Source of the DNA: Marinobacter sediminum
GTDB lineage: Bacteria; Pseudomonadota; Gammaproteobacteria; Pseudomonadales; Oleiphilaceae
DNA: 64,000 bases
Direction: 5' to 3'
Assembly: GCF_023657445.1 (NCBI RefSeq)
Contig: NZ_JAGTWY010000001.1
Location: forward strand, 62,001 to 126,000
The position numbers and the translations under genes are program-made. This document shows, in pieces, positions 9,268 through 19,587 of the stretch. The first letter of the stretch is position 1, and every line of letters begins with the position of its first letter. Below the pieces are notes generated by a model that saw only the letters and a list, made by a program, of their open reading frames with translations, did no database searches and was not told the DNA's origin.

Positions 9268-9368
9268 TGACGGGGTGCTGGCCTGCCTTACTTTGAATGA
9301 GGGCGGCCGGCTGAGATTGCAATGCAGAACCCGCGACCTGATCCGGATAATACCGGCGTAGGGATTGA
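9268..9368 (+). promoter_or_regulatory. TPP riboswitch upstream of thiC
   Basis: The conserved THI-box blocks occur in order: GGGGTGCTGG near 9272, GGCTGAGA at 9309-9316, GACCTGATCCGGATAAT at 9335-9351 and GGCGTAGGGA at 9355-9364. These form the P1-P5 thiamine pyrophosphate aptamer. The thiC start is about 105 nt downstream, so an expression platform acting by terminating transcription or hiding the ribosome site fits in between. I see no clear T-rich terminator. The rest of the tolC-thiC spacer (9078-9267) should hold both promoters, but none is clear enough to call. Confidence 0.93.
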
Positions 9369-11351
<1,983 letters not shown>

Positions 11352-11383
11352 GGTCTGACACTTGGCCTGACAGGTTTGTGCGT

Positions 11384-11493
11384 GAGCCGGGCTGGTGAGC
11401 CCGCTCAGAAAGCGACTCGAGACGTCCCTGTGCGTCTCGGGCTCCGCCATCCCTGGCTCCGCACGTTTCTGACCAGGCTCACCAGCCCGGCTC
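11384..11493 (-). repeat. Twin-GGA-loop palindromic element, copy A
   Basis: A 110-nt imperfect palindrome. The outer arms at 11384-11401 and 11476-11493 are perfectly complementary over 18 bp. CAGAAA at 11405-11410 pairs with TTTCTG at 11466-11471. Inside are two mini-hairpins: a 7-bp stem at 11418-11424 and 11433-11439, and GCCATCCCTGGC at 11446-11457. Read on the minus strand the loops hold GGGA and ACAGGGACGT. The core is shared with copies B and C while the outer stem sequence is unrelated. It lies just 3' of thiC, but its GGA-bearing strand is opposite to thiC. Confidence 0.85.
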
Positions 11494-11590
11494 TATCTGA
11501 ACTCGGCAATATCGCTGAGAAAATAGCTGAATGGTTCGAGGACTTTCTCTGTATGTTTCGCTTAAGACTACGGCTTTCTGGAAATTATGG

Positions 11591-11705
11591 GGCCAGTGTT
11601 GGGGCGGCTTTCCAAAACTGTGCGGAGCCATGGATGGCGGAGCTCAAGCGTCACATGGACGTGCCGCAAGGAGCGTGTTTTGGAAAGCCGCCCCCAACAC
11701 TGGCC
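11591..11705 (+). repeat. Twin-GGA-loop palindromic element, copy B
   Basis: A 115-nt palindrome. The outer arms at 11591-11618 and 11677-11705 pair over 28 bp with a single extra C in the right arm. The core between them carries GCCATGGATGGC at 11627-11638 and CACATGGACGTG at 11652-11663, each able to fold as a small hairpin with TGGA in or near the loop. It starts about 90 nt after copy A in the opposite orientation, and ends about 80 nt before nudF, so it lies in the probable nudF leader or the thiC readthrough transcript. Apart from copies A and B, the 436-nt thiC-nudF gap shows no gene. Confidence 0.87.
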
Positions 11706-11787
11706 TTGCACCAGAGCCTGGATCAAGGGGCTTGCAATAAGAGTCAGCCACCGGCTATCGTTCAAAGTCGATTCAGAAGTCGGATGT

Positions 11788-12408
11788 ATGATGACCAAAC
11801 CGTTCCAGTTTCAGGCCAGCGACGTCAAAGTCGAAAAACGCGAAACCGTCTTCCAGGGCTTCTTCCGTATGGACAAGCTATGGCTGACCCACCCGCGTTT
11901 TGATGGCCGGGAAATGCCTGTTTTCACGCGAGAACTGTTTATCCGCGGGGACGCTACCTGCGTACTTCCCTACGACCCTGCGCGGGATGAAGTCGTGCTG
12001 CTGGAGCAGTTCCGGCTGGGAGCCCTCGGGCGTGAACAGTCGCCCTGGCTGCTGGAGCTGGTCGCGGGCATGAACGAGGACGGCGAAACGCCTGAAGAAG
12101 TCGCCCAGCGCGAAGGGCAGGAGGAGGCCGGCCTGACATTCAGTGAGCTGGACAAGATCTGCGACTACCTGGTCTCTCCGGGCGGCAGCACAGAAATGAT
12201 TCACCTGTTCTGTGGCCTGATCAGCACTGAATCCGCGGGTGGCCTGTTCGGTGTCGAACACGAGCATGAGGACATTCGTGCCCATGTGGTCGGCGCCGAC
12301 GAGGCCATTGCCATGATCCACGATGGCCGGATCAACAATGCGGCCGCTATCATCGCGCTTCAATGGCTTGAACTGAACCGTTCAAGGCTTCGGAAGGAGG
12401 CGAAGTAA
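11788..12408 (+). CDS. nudF: ADP-ribose diphosphatase (Nudix hydrolase)
   Basis: Hydrolyses ADP-ribose to AMP and ribose-5-phosphate in the cytosol. It has 206 residues from the ATG at 11788 (or the next codon). A longer frame back to 11587 runs through the palindromic element and is not credible. The Nudix box GX5EX7REXXEEXG is met by GMNEDGETPEEVAQ followed by REGQEEAGL. SPGGSTEMIHLFCG downstream of the box is typical of ADP-ribose pyrophosphatases. It overlaps the next gene as TAATG. The nudF-DUF1249-cpdA order is the same as in E. coli (nudF-yqiB-cpdA), where tolC is also adjacent. Confidence 0.93.
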   Translation: MMTKPFQFQASDVKVEKRETVFQGFFRMDKLWLTHPRFDGREMPVFTRELFIRGDATCVLPYDPARDEVVLLEQFRLGALGREQSPWLLELVAGMNEDGETPEEVAQREGQEEAGLTFSELDKICDYLVSPGGSTEMIHLFCGLISTESAGGLFGVEHEHEDIRAHVVGADEAIAMIHDGRINNAAAIIALQWLELNRSRLRKEAK

Positions 12409-12893
12409 TGACAGAGTGGAGCATGAAGCCAAAGCGTTATGTGCCGAATCTCAGGCAGCTGGGCGCTTTGTGTGATGGTAATTATCAGCGTCTGAACAAG
12501 CTGCGTCAGTTGGAAGTGGATGGCAGACCTATCTGTGAGTTTGAGCTCCATCGCGAAAACCAGTACCTGGGGCGGGTCCGGATAAAGGTTCTGCAGACGG
12601 CAAAATTCACGGAAACCCTGTTGCTCGAGCAGGTGCATAATTCCGGACGCTGGCTGAACAATCCGCAGATGACCGTGCGCGTTTATCATGATGCGGGATT
12701 GGCGGAGGTTATCAGCTGCTATCGGGATAGGCAGATTGCTCCCGTAAACGACTACCCCAATCGTTTCATGCACCACCCTGATGAAAAGGTCCAGGTGAAT
12801 GGTTTTCTGGCCGATTGGCTCGATTACTGTCTGCGCTTTGGCCATTTGCCTATGGAGCATGCAGCCTGGTCGGCTGGAGAAGGTGTCGACTGA
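12408..12893 (+). CDS. DUF1249 family protein (YqiB-like)
   Basis: A 161-residue cytosolic protein of the DUF1249/YqiB family. It matches along its length, with RYVPNLRQLGALCDGNYQRL at the start and the basic and aromatic block VRVYHDAGLAEVISCY in the middle. There is no signal peptide, membrane segment or catalytic motif that I can name. It is translationally coupled to nudF by a one-base stop/start overlap and followed by cpdA about 200 nt later. The family has no established function that I know of; the conserved position beside nudF and cpdA hints at a role in nucleotide metabolism. Confidence 0.9.
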   Translation: MTEWSMKPKRYVPNLRQLGALCDGNYQRLNKLRQLEVDGRPICEFELHRENQYLGRVRIKVLQTAKFTETLLLEQVHNSGRWLNNPQMTVRVYHDAGLAEVISCYRDRQIAPVNDYPNRFMHHPDEKVQVNGFLADWLDYCLRFGHLPMEHAAWSAGEGVD

Positions 12894-13096
12894 ATCTTCT
12901 CTTCATGTTGAAAGCAGGACGAGATTGGGCTGGCTTGGCGCGACCTGTGTGCCATAGTTGTCAAAAATTGCAAACTGTCGCCAGGGCATGGTCAGAATGT
13001 GATCCCGGTTCCATTGCAAAGTGATAAATTCAGGAGCTGTCGTCGTACACTTACCCCTAGTTCAAGCGACGTAGGCCGATTTTGACCAAGAGCGCC

Positions 13097-13903
13097 ATGA
13101 CCACAAAGGATGAATCCCGGCCATTCCGGGTGCTGCAACTGACAGATCCCCACTTGATGGCCAATGCCAGCGGTGAGTTGCTGGGGGTCAATACCCGGGA
13201 CAGTCTGAATGCCGTCATTGAAGAAGTTCTGCAAGTGCACGGTCAGCCGGATCTCATTCTGGCGACCGGTGATCTGGCGCAGGACAGCTCGGAAACGGCC
13301 TATAGAGTTTTTGGCGATAGCCTGAAGGCGTTTGCTTGTGGGTCGGCCTGGCTCGCAGGCAATCATGATGATGCCGGAACGTTGCGTGAAGTAGCGGCGG
13401 ATTATCAGGCAGATCGGCGCCACATCGTTCAGGGTGGTTGGCAGTTTATCCTGCTGGACTCTTCAGTAGCCGGCAAAGTCTATGGCGAGCTGGCCCAATC
13501 CGAGCTGGACTTTCTTGAGAGCACGCTTAGAGAGAATCCTGACATTCCCACTCTGGTGACCCTCCACCATCACCCGGTCGACATTGGTTCTGACTGGATG
13601 GGGAAAATCGGCCTCAGGAACCGGGACGCGTTCTGGGAGGTTGTGGATCGATTCCCACAGGTAAGAATGGTGCTTTGGGGACATATTCATCAGGAGCATG
13701 ATCTGGAAAGGCACGGCGTCAGCCTTTTGGCGACCCCCTCTACCTGCATCCAGTTTACCTCTGGATCCAGCCAGTTCTCTGTTGAGGCTGTACCTCCGGG
13801 CTATCGTTGGTTCGAGCTCAGCGCTGGCGGCAACTTCAAGACTGACGTACACCGGGCCACGAACTTCGAGTTCGAGCTGGACCAGGACAGCACAGGCTAC
13901 TGA
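13097..13903 (+). CDS. cpdA: 3',5'-cyclic-AMP phosphodiesterase
   Basis: A calcineurin-like metallophosphoesterase hydrolysing cAMP to AMP, which would tune CRP/Vfr-type control. It has 268 residues from the ATG at 13097; an in-frame TTG at 13082 would add five. The metal-binding motifs occur in order: LTDPHL (D-x-H), ATGDLAQD (GD), LAGNHDD (GNHD), TLHHHPVD and WGHIHQEHD (GHxH). The 203-nt gap after the DUF1249 gene (12894-13096) shows no clear promoter or gene. The length and the setting (nudF-yqiB-cpdA) support CpdA over other members of the superfamily. Confidence 0.92.
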   Translation: MTTKDESRPFRVLQLTDPHLMANASGELLGVNTRDSLNAVIEEVLQVHGQPDLILATGDLAQDSSETAYRVFGDSLKAFACGSAWLAGNHDDAGTLREVAADYQADRRHIVQGGWQFILLDSSVAGKVYGELAQSELDFLESTLRENPDIPTLVTLHHHPVDIGSDWMGKIGLRNRDAFWEVVDRFPQVRMVLWGHIHQEHDLERHGVSLLATPSTCIQFTSGSSQFSVEAVPPGYRWFELSAGGNFKTDVHRATNFEFELDQDSTGY

Positions 13904-14062
13904 GCCTTCCCCGAAGTTGCCTGGCTGCTTCGAGCATTCCCTCAAGCGCAGGGGGCAGGGGAGTGGATGATCTGAATTCGATCATGACTATGGTGCCTGA
14001 AGCTCGCTGGCATTCGGCTCTTGCGGTAAACTGCGCGAAAAATCCAATCAGGGAATCCGACC

Positions 14063-14455
14063 ATGAGCAACATACCCGCAGATCTCAAATACATTGAAAC
14101 TCACCAGTGGGTCCGTGTTTCCGGTGACGGCACGGCAACTGTCGGTATCACCGATTTTGCCCAGGAGCAGCTGGGTGATGTGGTTTATATTGGTGTGCCG
14201 GATCTGGGTGTTACGGTGAACGGGGGCGAAGAGGCTGGAGTGGCGGAGTCGGTCAAGTCAGCTTCAGATGTTTTCAGCCCGGTCACCGGTGAGGTTGTTG
14301 CGGTGAATGAGGCCCTTGAGGATGAGCCGGAAAAGGTCAATGAAGATCCATACGGAGATGGCTGGTTGTTCAAGGTAAAGCTGGTTGATCAGGGCGAGCT
14401 GGATGGTCTGATGGATGCTACGGCCTACTCGGAGCATGTCGCTGCCGAGGGGTAA
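14063..14455 (+). CDS. gcvH: Glycine cleavage system H protein
   Basis: Lipoyl carrier that shuttles the aminomethyl group between the P, T and L proteins of glycine cleavage. It has 130 residues. The N-terminus (LKYIETHQWV) and the lipoylation site ESVKSASDVFSPVTGEV, with the modified Lys, are typical. No gcvT or gcvP is next to it in the window, so the rest of the system must be elsewhere. Serine hydroxymethyltransferase (glyA), its metabolic partner, is at 53788. No glycine riboswitch is visible upstream. Confidence 0.97.
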   Translation: MSNIPADLKYIETHQWVRVSGDGTATVGITDFAQEQLGDVVYIGVPDLGVTVNGGEEAGVAESVKSASDVFSPVTGEVVAVNEALEDEPEKVNEDPYGDGWLFKVKLVDQGELDGLMDATAYSEHVAAEG

Positions 14456-14474
14456 TCTCTGCGAATAGGTGCAA

Positions 14475-14495
14475 GAGCCGCCGGCCCGGCGGCTC
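14475..14495 (+). terminator. Hairpin downstream of gcvH
   Basis: A perfect 9-bp stem GAGCCGCCG/CGGCGGCTC with a three-base loop starts 20 nt after the gcvH stop. The following bases (CCGTTATTCCGTGTTGTT) are only moderately T-rich, so this is a probable but weak intrinsic terminator. Confidence 0.6.
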
Positions 14496-14569
14496 CCGTT
14501 ATTCCGTGTTGTTGTTTCAGGGTTATGTATAATCCTCGCCCCCGTTTTTGTTTCTGTCAGGTGGTCGTT

Positions 14570-15766
14570 ATGAATTTTCCGGTTTTATATCTTCGCAAAG
14601 GTGCCGAGCGCCGGCTCCGGGCGGGTCACCTGTGGGTTTACAGCAATGAGGTGGATACCCGCCGTTCGCCGCTGAGCGACTTTGAAGCCGGTGCTCAGGC
14701 TGAGCTGAGAGCGTCCAACGACAAGTCGTTGGGAACGGTTTTCGTTAATCCGCAGGCCCTGATTTGTGGTCGTCTGATCAGTCGCGATGCCAGTCATGGC
14801 ATGACACCAAAACGTTTGACCGAACGCCTGGAAACGGCGCTGGCTCTGCGCAAAAGTCTTTTCGACAAACCTTTTTACCGCTGGGTTTTTGGGGACAGTG
14901 ATGGCCTTTCCGGGCTGGTTATTGATCGCTTTGACGATACAGTGGTAGTGCAGATTTCAACGGCGGGCATGGAGTTGTTGAAAGATGCGATCGTGCGGGC
15001 CGTTCAGCGTCTGGTGCATCCGGTAGCGATTGTTCTGAAAAACGATGGCAAGATGCGAAAGGTTGAGGGGCTGGACACATACGTGGAGCAGGCGCATGGT
15101 CCTGAAACGTCTCTGCTGAGGATTGAAGAAAACGGGGTGTGTTTTGAGGTGCCGCTGGAAGGCGGCCAGAAGACCGGCTGGTTTTACGATCACAGAATGA
15201 ATCGTCAGCGGTTGCAGGCCTATGCACCGGGCAAGCGGGTCCTCGACGTTTTCAGTTATGTCGGAGGGTGGGGAATTCAGGCCGCCTGTGCCGGTGCGAC
15301 TCATGTAACCTGTGTGGACAGCTCTTCGTCAGCGATCGACTCGGTGCATCACAATGCCGGATTGAACGGTCTTGATAACGTGGAAACCCTGGAAGGGGAT
15401 GCCTTCGAAGCCTTGAAAGCACTCTGTGACGAGAAAGAGAAATTCGACATTGTCGTGCTGGATCCGCCGGCGCTGATTCCCCGCCGCCGAGATCAGAAGG
15501 CAGGAGAGCAGGCATACGCTCGGCTCAATCAGTTGGGTTTGCGCTTGCTCGAGCGGGACGGGATTCTGGTATCAGCATCCTGCTCCATGCATCTTTCTCA
15601 GGAAAAGCTGACCGATATTATACGCGGTAGTGGTCGCAAGATTGATCGCTTCGTGCAGCTGCTGGAGCAGGGGCATCAGGCCCCGGACCACCCGGTAATT
15701 CCGGGCATTCCGGAAACTGATTACATCAAATCCTGCTTTGTACGGTCCCTGACCAGCTTCTTCTGA
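14570..15766 (+). CDS. rlmI: Class I SAM-dependent rRNA methyltransferase, RlmI-like
   Basis: Probable 23S rRNA (cytosine1962-C5)-methyltransferase. It has 398 residues from the ATG at 14570, which follows AGGTGG; a longer frame to 14525 adds 15 residues without conservation. The N-terminal PUA domain (about 1-80) starts LRKGAERRLRAGHLWVYSNE. The catalytic Rossmann domain has RVLDVFSYVGGWGIQAA for SAM binding, FDIVVLDPPAL as motif IV, and SASCSMHLS with the cysteine of m5C enzymes. The family is well supported; the exact nucleotide target is by analogy with E. coli RlmI. Confidence 0.88.
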   Translation: MNFPVLYLRKGAERRLRAGHLWVYSNEVDTRRSPLSDFEAGAQAELRASNDKSLGTVFVNPQALICGRLISRDASHGMTPKRLTERLETALALRKSLFDKPFYRWVFGDSDGLSGLVIDRFDDTVVVQISTAGMELLKDAIVRAVQRLVHPVAIVLKNDGKMRKVEGLDTYVEQAHGPETSLLRIEENGVCFEVPLEGGQKTGWFYDHRMNRQRLQAYAPGKRVLDVFSYVGGWGIQAACAGATHVTCVDSSSSAIDSVHHNAGLNGLDNVETLEGDAFEALKALCDEKEKFDIVVLDPPALIPRRRDQKAGEQAYARLNQLGLRLLERDGILVSASCSMHLSQEKLTDIIRGSGRKIDRFVQLLEQGHQAPDHPVIPGIPETDYIKSCFVRSLTSFF

Positions 15767-15787
15767 AAAAATCTGGTCAAATTCTGG

Positions 15788-16444
15788 TCAATCCCGCAAG
15801 GACAGGATCTGCCAACCCTGATCCCGAGCCAGTGCTTCCAGTGTGGGGTCCGGGTCTACGGCAACGGGATTGCTTACCACCTTCAGCAAGGGAACGTCGT
15901 TGTGGGAGTCGCTGTAAAACCAGGCTCCGTCCAGATTCTTGCCGTGCGCTTCCAGCCAGGCGTTTAATCGCTCGACTTTGCCATCCTGAAAGCTGGGTAT
16001 ACCGGCAACTTCTCCGGTATAGCGGCCATTTACCAGCTCCGGCTCGGTTGCAATCAGGTGCTCAATGCCCAGTGCTTCAGCAATCGGCTCGGTCACGAAC
16101 CGGTTGGTGGCTGTAATGATCATCAGGGTGTGGCCCTGGTCGCGATGGCGGTCCAGCAGTTCGGCAGCCTTGCTGAGCATCATTGGTCGGACCTTCTTGT
16201 CCATGAAAGTATTACGCCAGTCCAGCAGCTGATCCATGTTGTGGCTTGCCAGAGGCTCAAGCGCAAAGCCGAGGTAGTGCAGGATGTCCAGCTCGCCATT
16301 CAGGTATTCATGGTAAAACCGGTCGTTGGCCTTACGGTATTCCTCGGCATCCACAATACCCTCTTCTACAAGGAATTCGCCCCAGGCATGGTCGCTATCG
16401 CCGGCCAGAAGAGTGTTGTCGAGATCGAAAATCGCTAGGGTCAA
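15788..16444 (-). CDS. HAD-IB family phosphatase (SerB-like)
   Basis: A 218-residue haloacid dehalogenase hydrolase of subfamily IB. Motif I is FDLDNTLLAGDSD, with the nucleophile Asp. Motif II is MIITATNRF and motif IV is FYSDSHNDVPLL. It resembles phosphoserine phosphatase and the histidinol-phosphatase-like HAD group, but the substrate cannot be read from sequence. It is divergent from rppH. The same HAD-rppH-ptsP order occurs in Pseudomonas, which suggests a conserved link rather than chance. Confidence 0.88.
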   Translation of the reverse strand: MTLAIFDLDNTLLAGDSDHAWGEFLVEEGIVDAEEYRKANDRFYHEYLNGELDILHYLGFALEPLASHNMDQLLDWRNTFMDKKVRPMMLSKAAELLDRHRDQGHTLMIITATNRFVTEPIAEALGIEHLIATEPELVNGRYTGEVAGIPSFQDGKVERLNAWLEAHGKNLDGAWFYSDSHNDVPLLKVVSNPVAVDPDPTLEALARDQGWQILSLRD

Positions 16445-16617
16445 GCTGTTACCTCCGGTGATTGCAGGGCTTGCGCCAAAGGCGACAGTCTACCATGACA
16501 TGTGCATTGCGGCTCCGTTTGCCGAACCCTTGGGATTCTGTAAGAATGATAGCAACTTGGACAATTCCGACCGGTGAATTTTTGTGCCGGTCTGCCGACT
16601 CTTGAGAGGACTGTGCC

Positions 16618-17148
16618 GTGATCGATTCAGACGGTTTCAGACCCAACGTCGGAATCATTCTGGCCAACCACAGGGGAGAGGTCCTGTGGGCAAGGCGAAT
16701 AGGGCAGGACTCCTGGCAGTTCCCGCAAGGTGGTATCAAACACAACGAATCACCAGAGGAGGCACTGTACCGGGAGCTTGGAGAGGAAGTTGGTCTGGAG
16801 GGCAGTGATGTGGAAATCATCAGCTGTACCCGGGGCTGGCTAAGGTACCGGCTTCCGCGGAGGATGGTACGCCATAACTCGCACCCCGTTTGTGTGGGCC
16901 AAAAACAGAAATGGTTCCTGCTGAGGATGTTATCGCCGGACGCGCAGGTTTGCGTGGACGGTACCGATTCACCGGAGTTCGACGGCTGGCAGTGGGTAAG
17001 CTACTGGTATCCGTTGGGCCAGGTTGTCTCCTTCAAGCGTGAAGTGTATCGACGTGCGCTGAGAGAACTCGCCCCGCGACTGTTCTACAACATGGAACAG
17101 TGGCACCGTAGCGAGCAGAACCGGCGTTTAAAGGAACACCAGAAATGA
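16618..17148 (+). CDS. rppH: RNA pyrophosphohydrolase
   Basis: Removes pyrophosphate from the 5' end of triphosphorylated mRNAs, starting RNase E-dependent decay. It has 176 residues from the GTG at 16618, directly followed by the conserved [16 protein letters not shown]. The Nudix box is [16 protein letters not shown] followed by LGEEVGL, and [11 protein letters not shown] is the family signature. The basic C-terminus is usual. It is followed after 15 nt by ptsP, as in E. coli and Pseudomonas, and the two are likely one operon. Confidence 0.97.
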   Translation: MIDSDGFRPNVGIILANHRGEVLWARRIGQDSWQFPQGGIKHNESPEEALYRELGEEVGLEGSDVEIISCTRGWLRYRLPRRMVRHNSHPVCVGQKQKWFLLRMLSPDAQVCVDGTDSPEFDGWQWVSYWYPLGQVVSFKREVYRRALRELAPRLFYNMEQWHRSEQNRRLKEHQK

Positions 17149-17163
17149 CGGACTGATTCAGCC

Positions 17164-19470
17164 ATGCTGAGCATACTGCGAAGTCTTGTACAAGAGGTAA
17201 ACAGCGCCCGCGATTTGCAGGAGGCGCTGGATATCATCGTATCGCGGGTGCAGAAGGCTATGGGAACTGAGGTTTGTTCCGTCTACCTGCTGGATCCTGC
17301 CACGAATCGCTACATCCTGATGGCCACTGAAGGCCTCTACCGTAAAGCCGTAGGACAAGTGAGCCTAGGTTATTCTGAGGGGCTTATTGGTCTTGTGGGT
17401 TCCCGTGAAGAGCCCATTAATCTCGAAGATGCGCCTGCCCACCCGAGGTATCGCTACTTTCCGGAAACCGGTGAAGAGCGCTTCCGGTCCTTTCTGGGTG
17501 TTCCCATCATCCACCATCGCCGGGTGCTTGGTGTCCTCGTGGTCCAGCAACGCGAGAGTTCCCGCTGTTTTGACGAGGGCGAGGAAGCATTTCTGGTTAC
17601 CGTGTCGGCGCAGTTGGCGGGTGTTATCGCCCACAGTGAGGCGACCGGGGCCATCAGTGGTTTGTCGCTGACCGGAGAAGAGGCCAGGGATGTCAGCTTC
17701 AGTGGTGTTCCTGGCGCTCCTGGCGTGGCCATTGGTGCTGGCGTTGTGGTTTACCCTGCGGCCGATCTGGATGTCGTGCCAGAAAAAAAGACGGAAGACA
17801 TTGACCAGGAACTGGCTTTGTTCCGCGCCGCCGTAAAAGCAGTAAGGGAGGACATTGAGCGCGTTGCAAAGCGGCTGGCCTCCCAGCTTCGACCAGAAGA
17901 ACAGGCACTTTTTGACGTATACCTGAGGATGCTCGGTGATGATGCTTTGCCCGGGGAGGTTGCCAACAAGATCCGGGAGGGGGTCTGGGCGCAGGGCTCT
18001 CTGAAGCAGGTGGTCCAGCAATACATCCGTCACTTCGAAATGATGGATGATCATTACCTGCAAGAGCGAGCTGTGGATATTCGTGATCTGGGCCGCCGGC
18101 TGTTGTCTCATCTTCAGGAAGGTGAGCAGAAGCATGTGGCATACCCGGAACGCACCGTTCTGGTTAGTGAGGAGTTGACGCCCGCCATGCTGGGGGAAGT
18201 CCCCAAGGGCCAGCTTGTTGGTCTGGTTTCCGTAAAGGGATCCAGCAACTCGCATGTTGCCATTCTTGCGCGCGCCATGGGGGTTCCGACGGTCATGGGG
18301 CTGGTGGATATCCCGGTCAACCAGCTGGATGGCAAAGAGCTGATTGTCGATGGTTTTGAAGGCCAGATTTTTGCCTCGCCATCCGACGATCTGCGCACTT
18401 TCTATCAGGCCATCTGCGACGAGGAAGACGAACTCTTCCGCGGCCTTGAGGTATTAAAGGACAAGCCCTGTGAAACCACCGATGGGCACCGGGTGTCATT
18501 GCTGGTGAACACGGGGCTGATGACCGATGTGGTTCGCTCTCTGTCCCATGGCGCTGAAGGCATTGGTCTTTATCGGACTGAAGTGCCGTTCATGATCAAG
18601 GAGCGCTTCCCATCGGAGCAGGAGCAGCGGGAATATTACCGGGAGCAACTGGAGGCTTTTGCTCCGAGTCCGGTCACCATGCGGACGCTGGACATTGGCG
18701 GGGACAAGTCCCTGTCCTATTTTCCTATTCAGGAAGAAAACCCTTTCCTGGGCTGGCGTGGTATCCGTGTGACTCTGGATCACCCGGAAATCTTTCTGGT
18801 TCAGGTGCGGGCCATGCTCAAGGCCAGTGAAGGCCTGAATAACCTTCAGATCATGCTGCCGATGATCAGCAACATCTCGGAAGTCGAGGAATCACTGCAC
18901 CTGATCTACCGCGTTTACCATGAGGTTCGGGAAGAGGGATACGATATCCACATGCCCAAGGTGGGCGTGATGGTAGAAATCCCGGCCGCAGTCTACCAGA
19001 TTCGTGAACTTGCGGATCGCGTCGATTTCCTCTCGGTGGGGTCGAACGACCTCACCCAATACTTGCTTGCGGTTGATCGCAACAACCCGCGTGTGGCGCA
19101 GCTCTACCACTCCTACCACCCGGCAGTGCTGCAAGCCCTTGTCCGAATCGCGCAGGACGCCCATGTGGTTGGTAAGCCTGTGGGTATCTGTGGCGAGCTG
19201 GCAGGAGATCCCGGAGGCGCCTTGCTTTTGATGGCCATGGGGTACGACTCCCTGTCCATGAACGCAGCAAGCCTGCCGAAAGTGAAGTCCGTGATTCGCA
19301 GCGTCAGTCGTGAGTGGGCCGTGCAGCTCCTGGAGGATGTCCTGCTGCTGGATTCGCCGCATGTGATCAAGAGTTGTGTGGATCTGGCACTGCGGAACGC
19401 GGGATTTGGACGATATTTGCGGCCGGGGCGATCAACGTCAGCGGCCTTTGCCGAGAAGGCCGTTTCGTGA
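17164..19470 (+). CDS. ptsP: Phosphoenolpyruvate-protein phosphotransferase PtsP (EI-Ntr)
   Basis: First phosphotransferase of the nitrogen PTS, moving phosphate from PEP to NPr. It has 768 residues. An N-terminal GAF sensor domain (about 1-165) is followed by the PEP-utiliser N domain starting FSGVPGAPGVAIGAGVV. The swivelling domain carries the phospho-His in SSNSHVAILARAMGVP (about residue 365). The PEP-binding barrel has GIGLYRTEVPFM and GSNDLTQYLLAVDR. Full length for EI-Ntr. It is transcribed with rppH. The partners NPr and EIIA-Ntr are not in this window. Confidence 0.97.
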   Translation: MLSILRSLVQEVNSARDLQEALDIIVSRVQKAMGTEVCSVYLLDPATNRYILMATEGLYRKAVGQVSLGYSEGLIGLVGSREEPINLEDAPAHPRYRYFPETGEERFRSFLGVPIIHHRRVLGVLVVQQRESSRCFDEGEEAFLVTVSAQLAGVIAHSEATGAISGLSLTGEEARDVSFSGVPGAPGVAIGAGVVVYPAADLDVVPEKKTEDIDQELALFRAAVKAVREDIERVAKRLASQLRPEEQALFDVYLRMLGDDALPGEVANKIREGVWAQGSLKQVVQQYIRHFEMMDDHYLQERAVDIRDLGRRLLSHLQEGEQKHVAYPERTVLVSEELTPAMLGEVPKGQLVGLVSVKGSSNSHVAILARAMGVPTVMGLVDIPVNQLDGKELIVDGFEGQIFASPSDDLRTFYQAICDEEDELFRGLEVLKDKPCETTDGHRVSLLVNTGLMTDVVRSLSHGAEGIGLYRTEVPFMIKERFPSEQEQREYYREQLEAFAPSPVTMRTLDIGGDKSLSYFPIQEENPFLGWRGIRVTLDHPEIFLVQVRAMLKASEGLNNLQIMLPMISNISEVEESLHLIYRVYHEVREEGYDIHMPKVGVMVEIPAAVYQIRELADRVDFLSVGSNDLTQYLLAVDRNNPRVAQLYHSYHPAVLQALVRIAQDAHVVGKPVGICGELAGDPGGALLLMAMGYDSLSMNAASLPKVKSVIRSVSREWAVQLLEDVLLLDSPHVIKSCVDLALRNAGFGRYLRPGRSTSAAFAEKAVS

Positions 19471-19587
19471 ACTTTGTTGCCAATTTCGGGAAATATAGGG
19501 TGTGAACTCTAAAGCAGGCTGATAGTTTGGGGAATACGCTGATAAATGAACACGGTTCCCGAGAACCGAAACGGTAAAGGAAAGGCC

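Noticed and set aside
11376..11903. Open frame through the thiC-nudF gap
   Set aside because: It runs across both palindromic elements and into nudF in the wrong frame; nothing in it resembles a protein family.
13950..14062. Glycine riboswitch before gcvH
   Set aside because: The short gap lacks the tandem aptamer conserved blocks.
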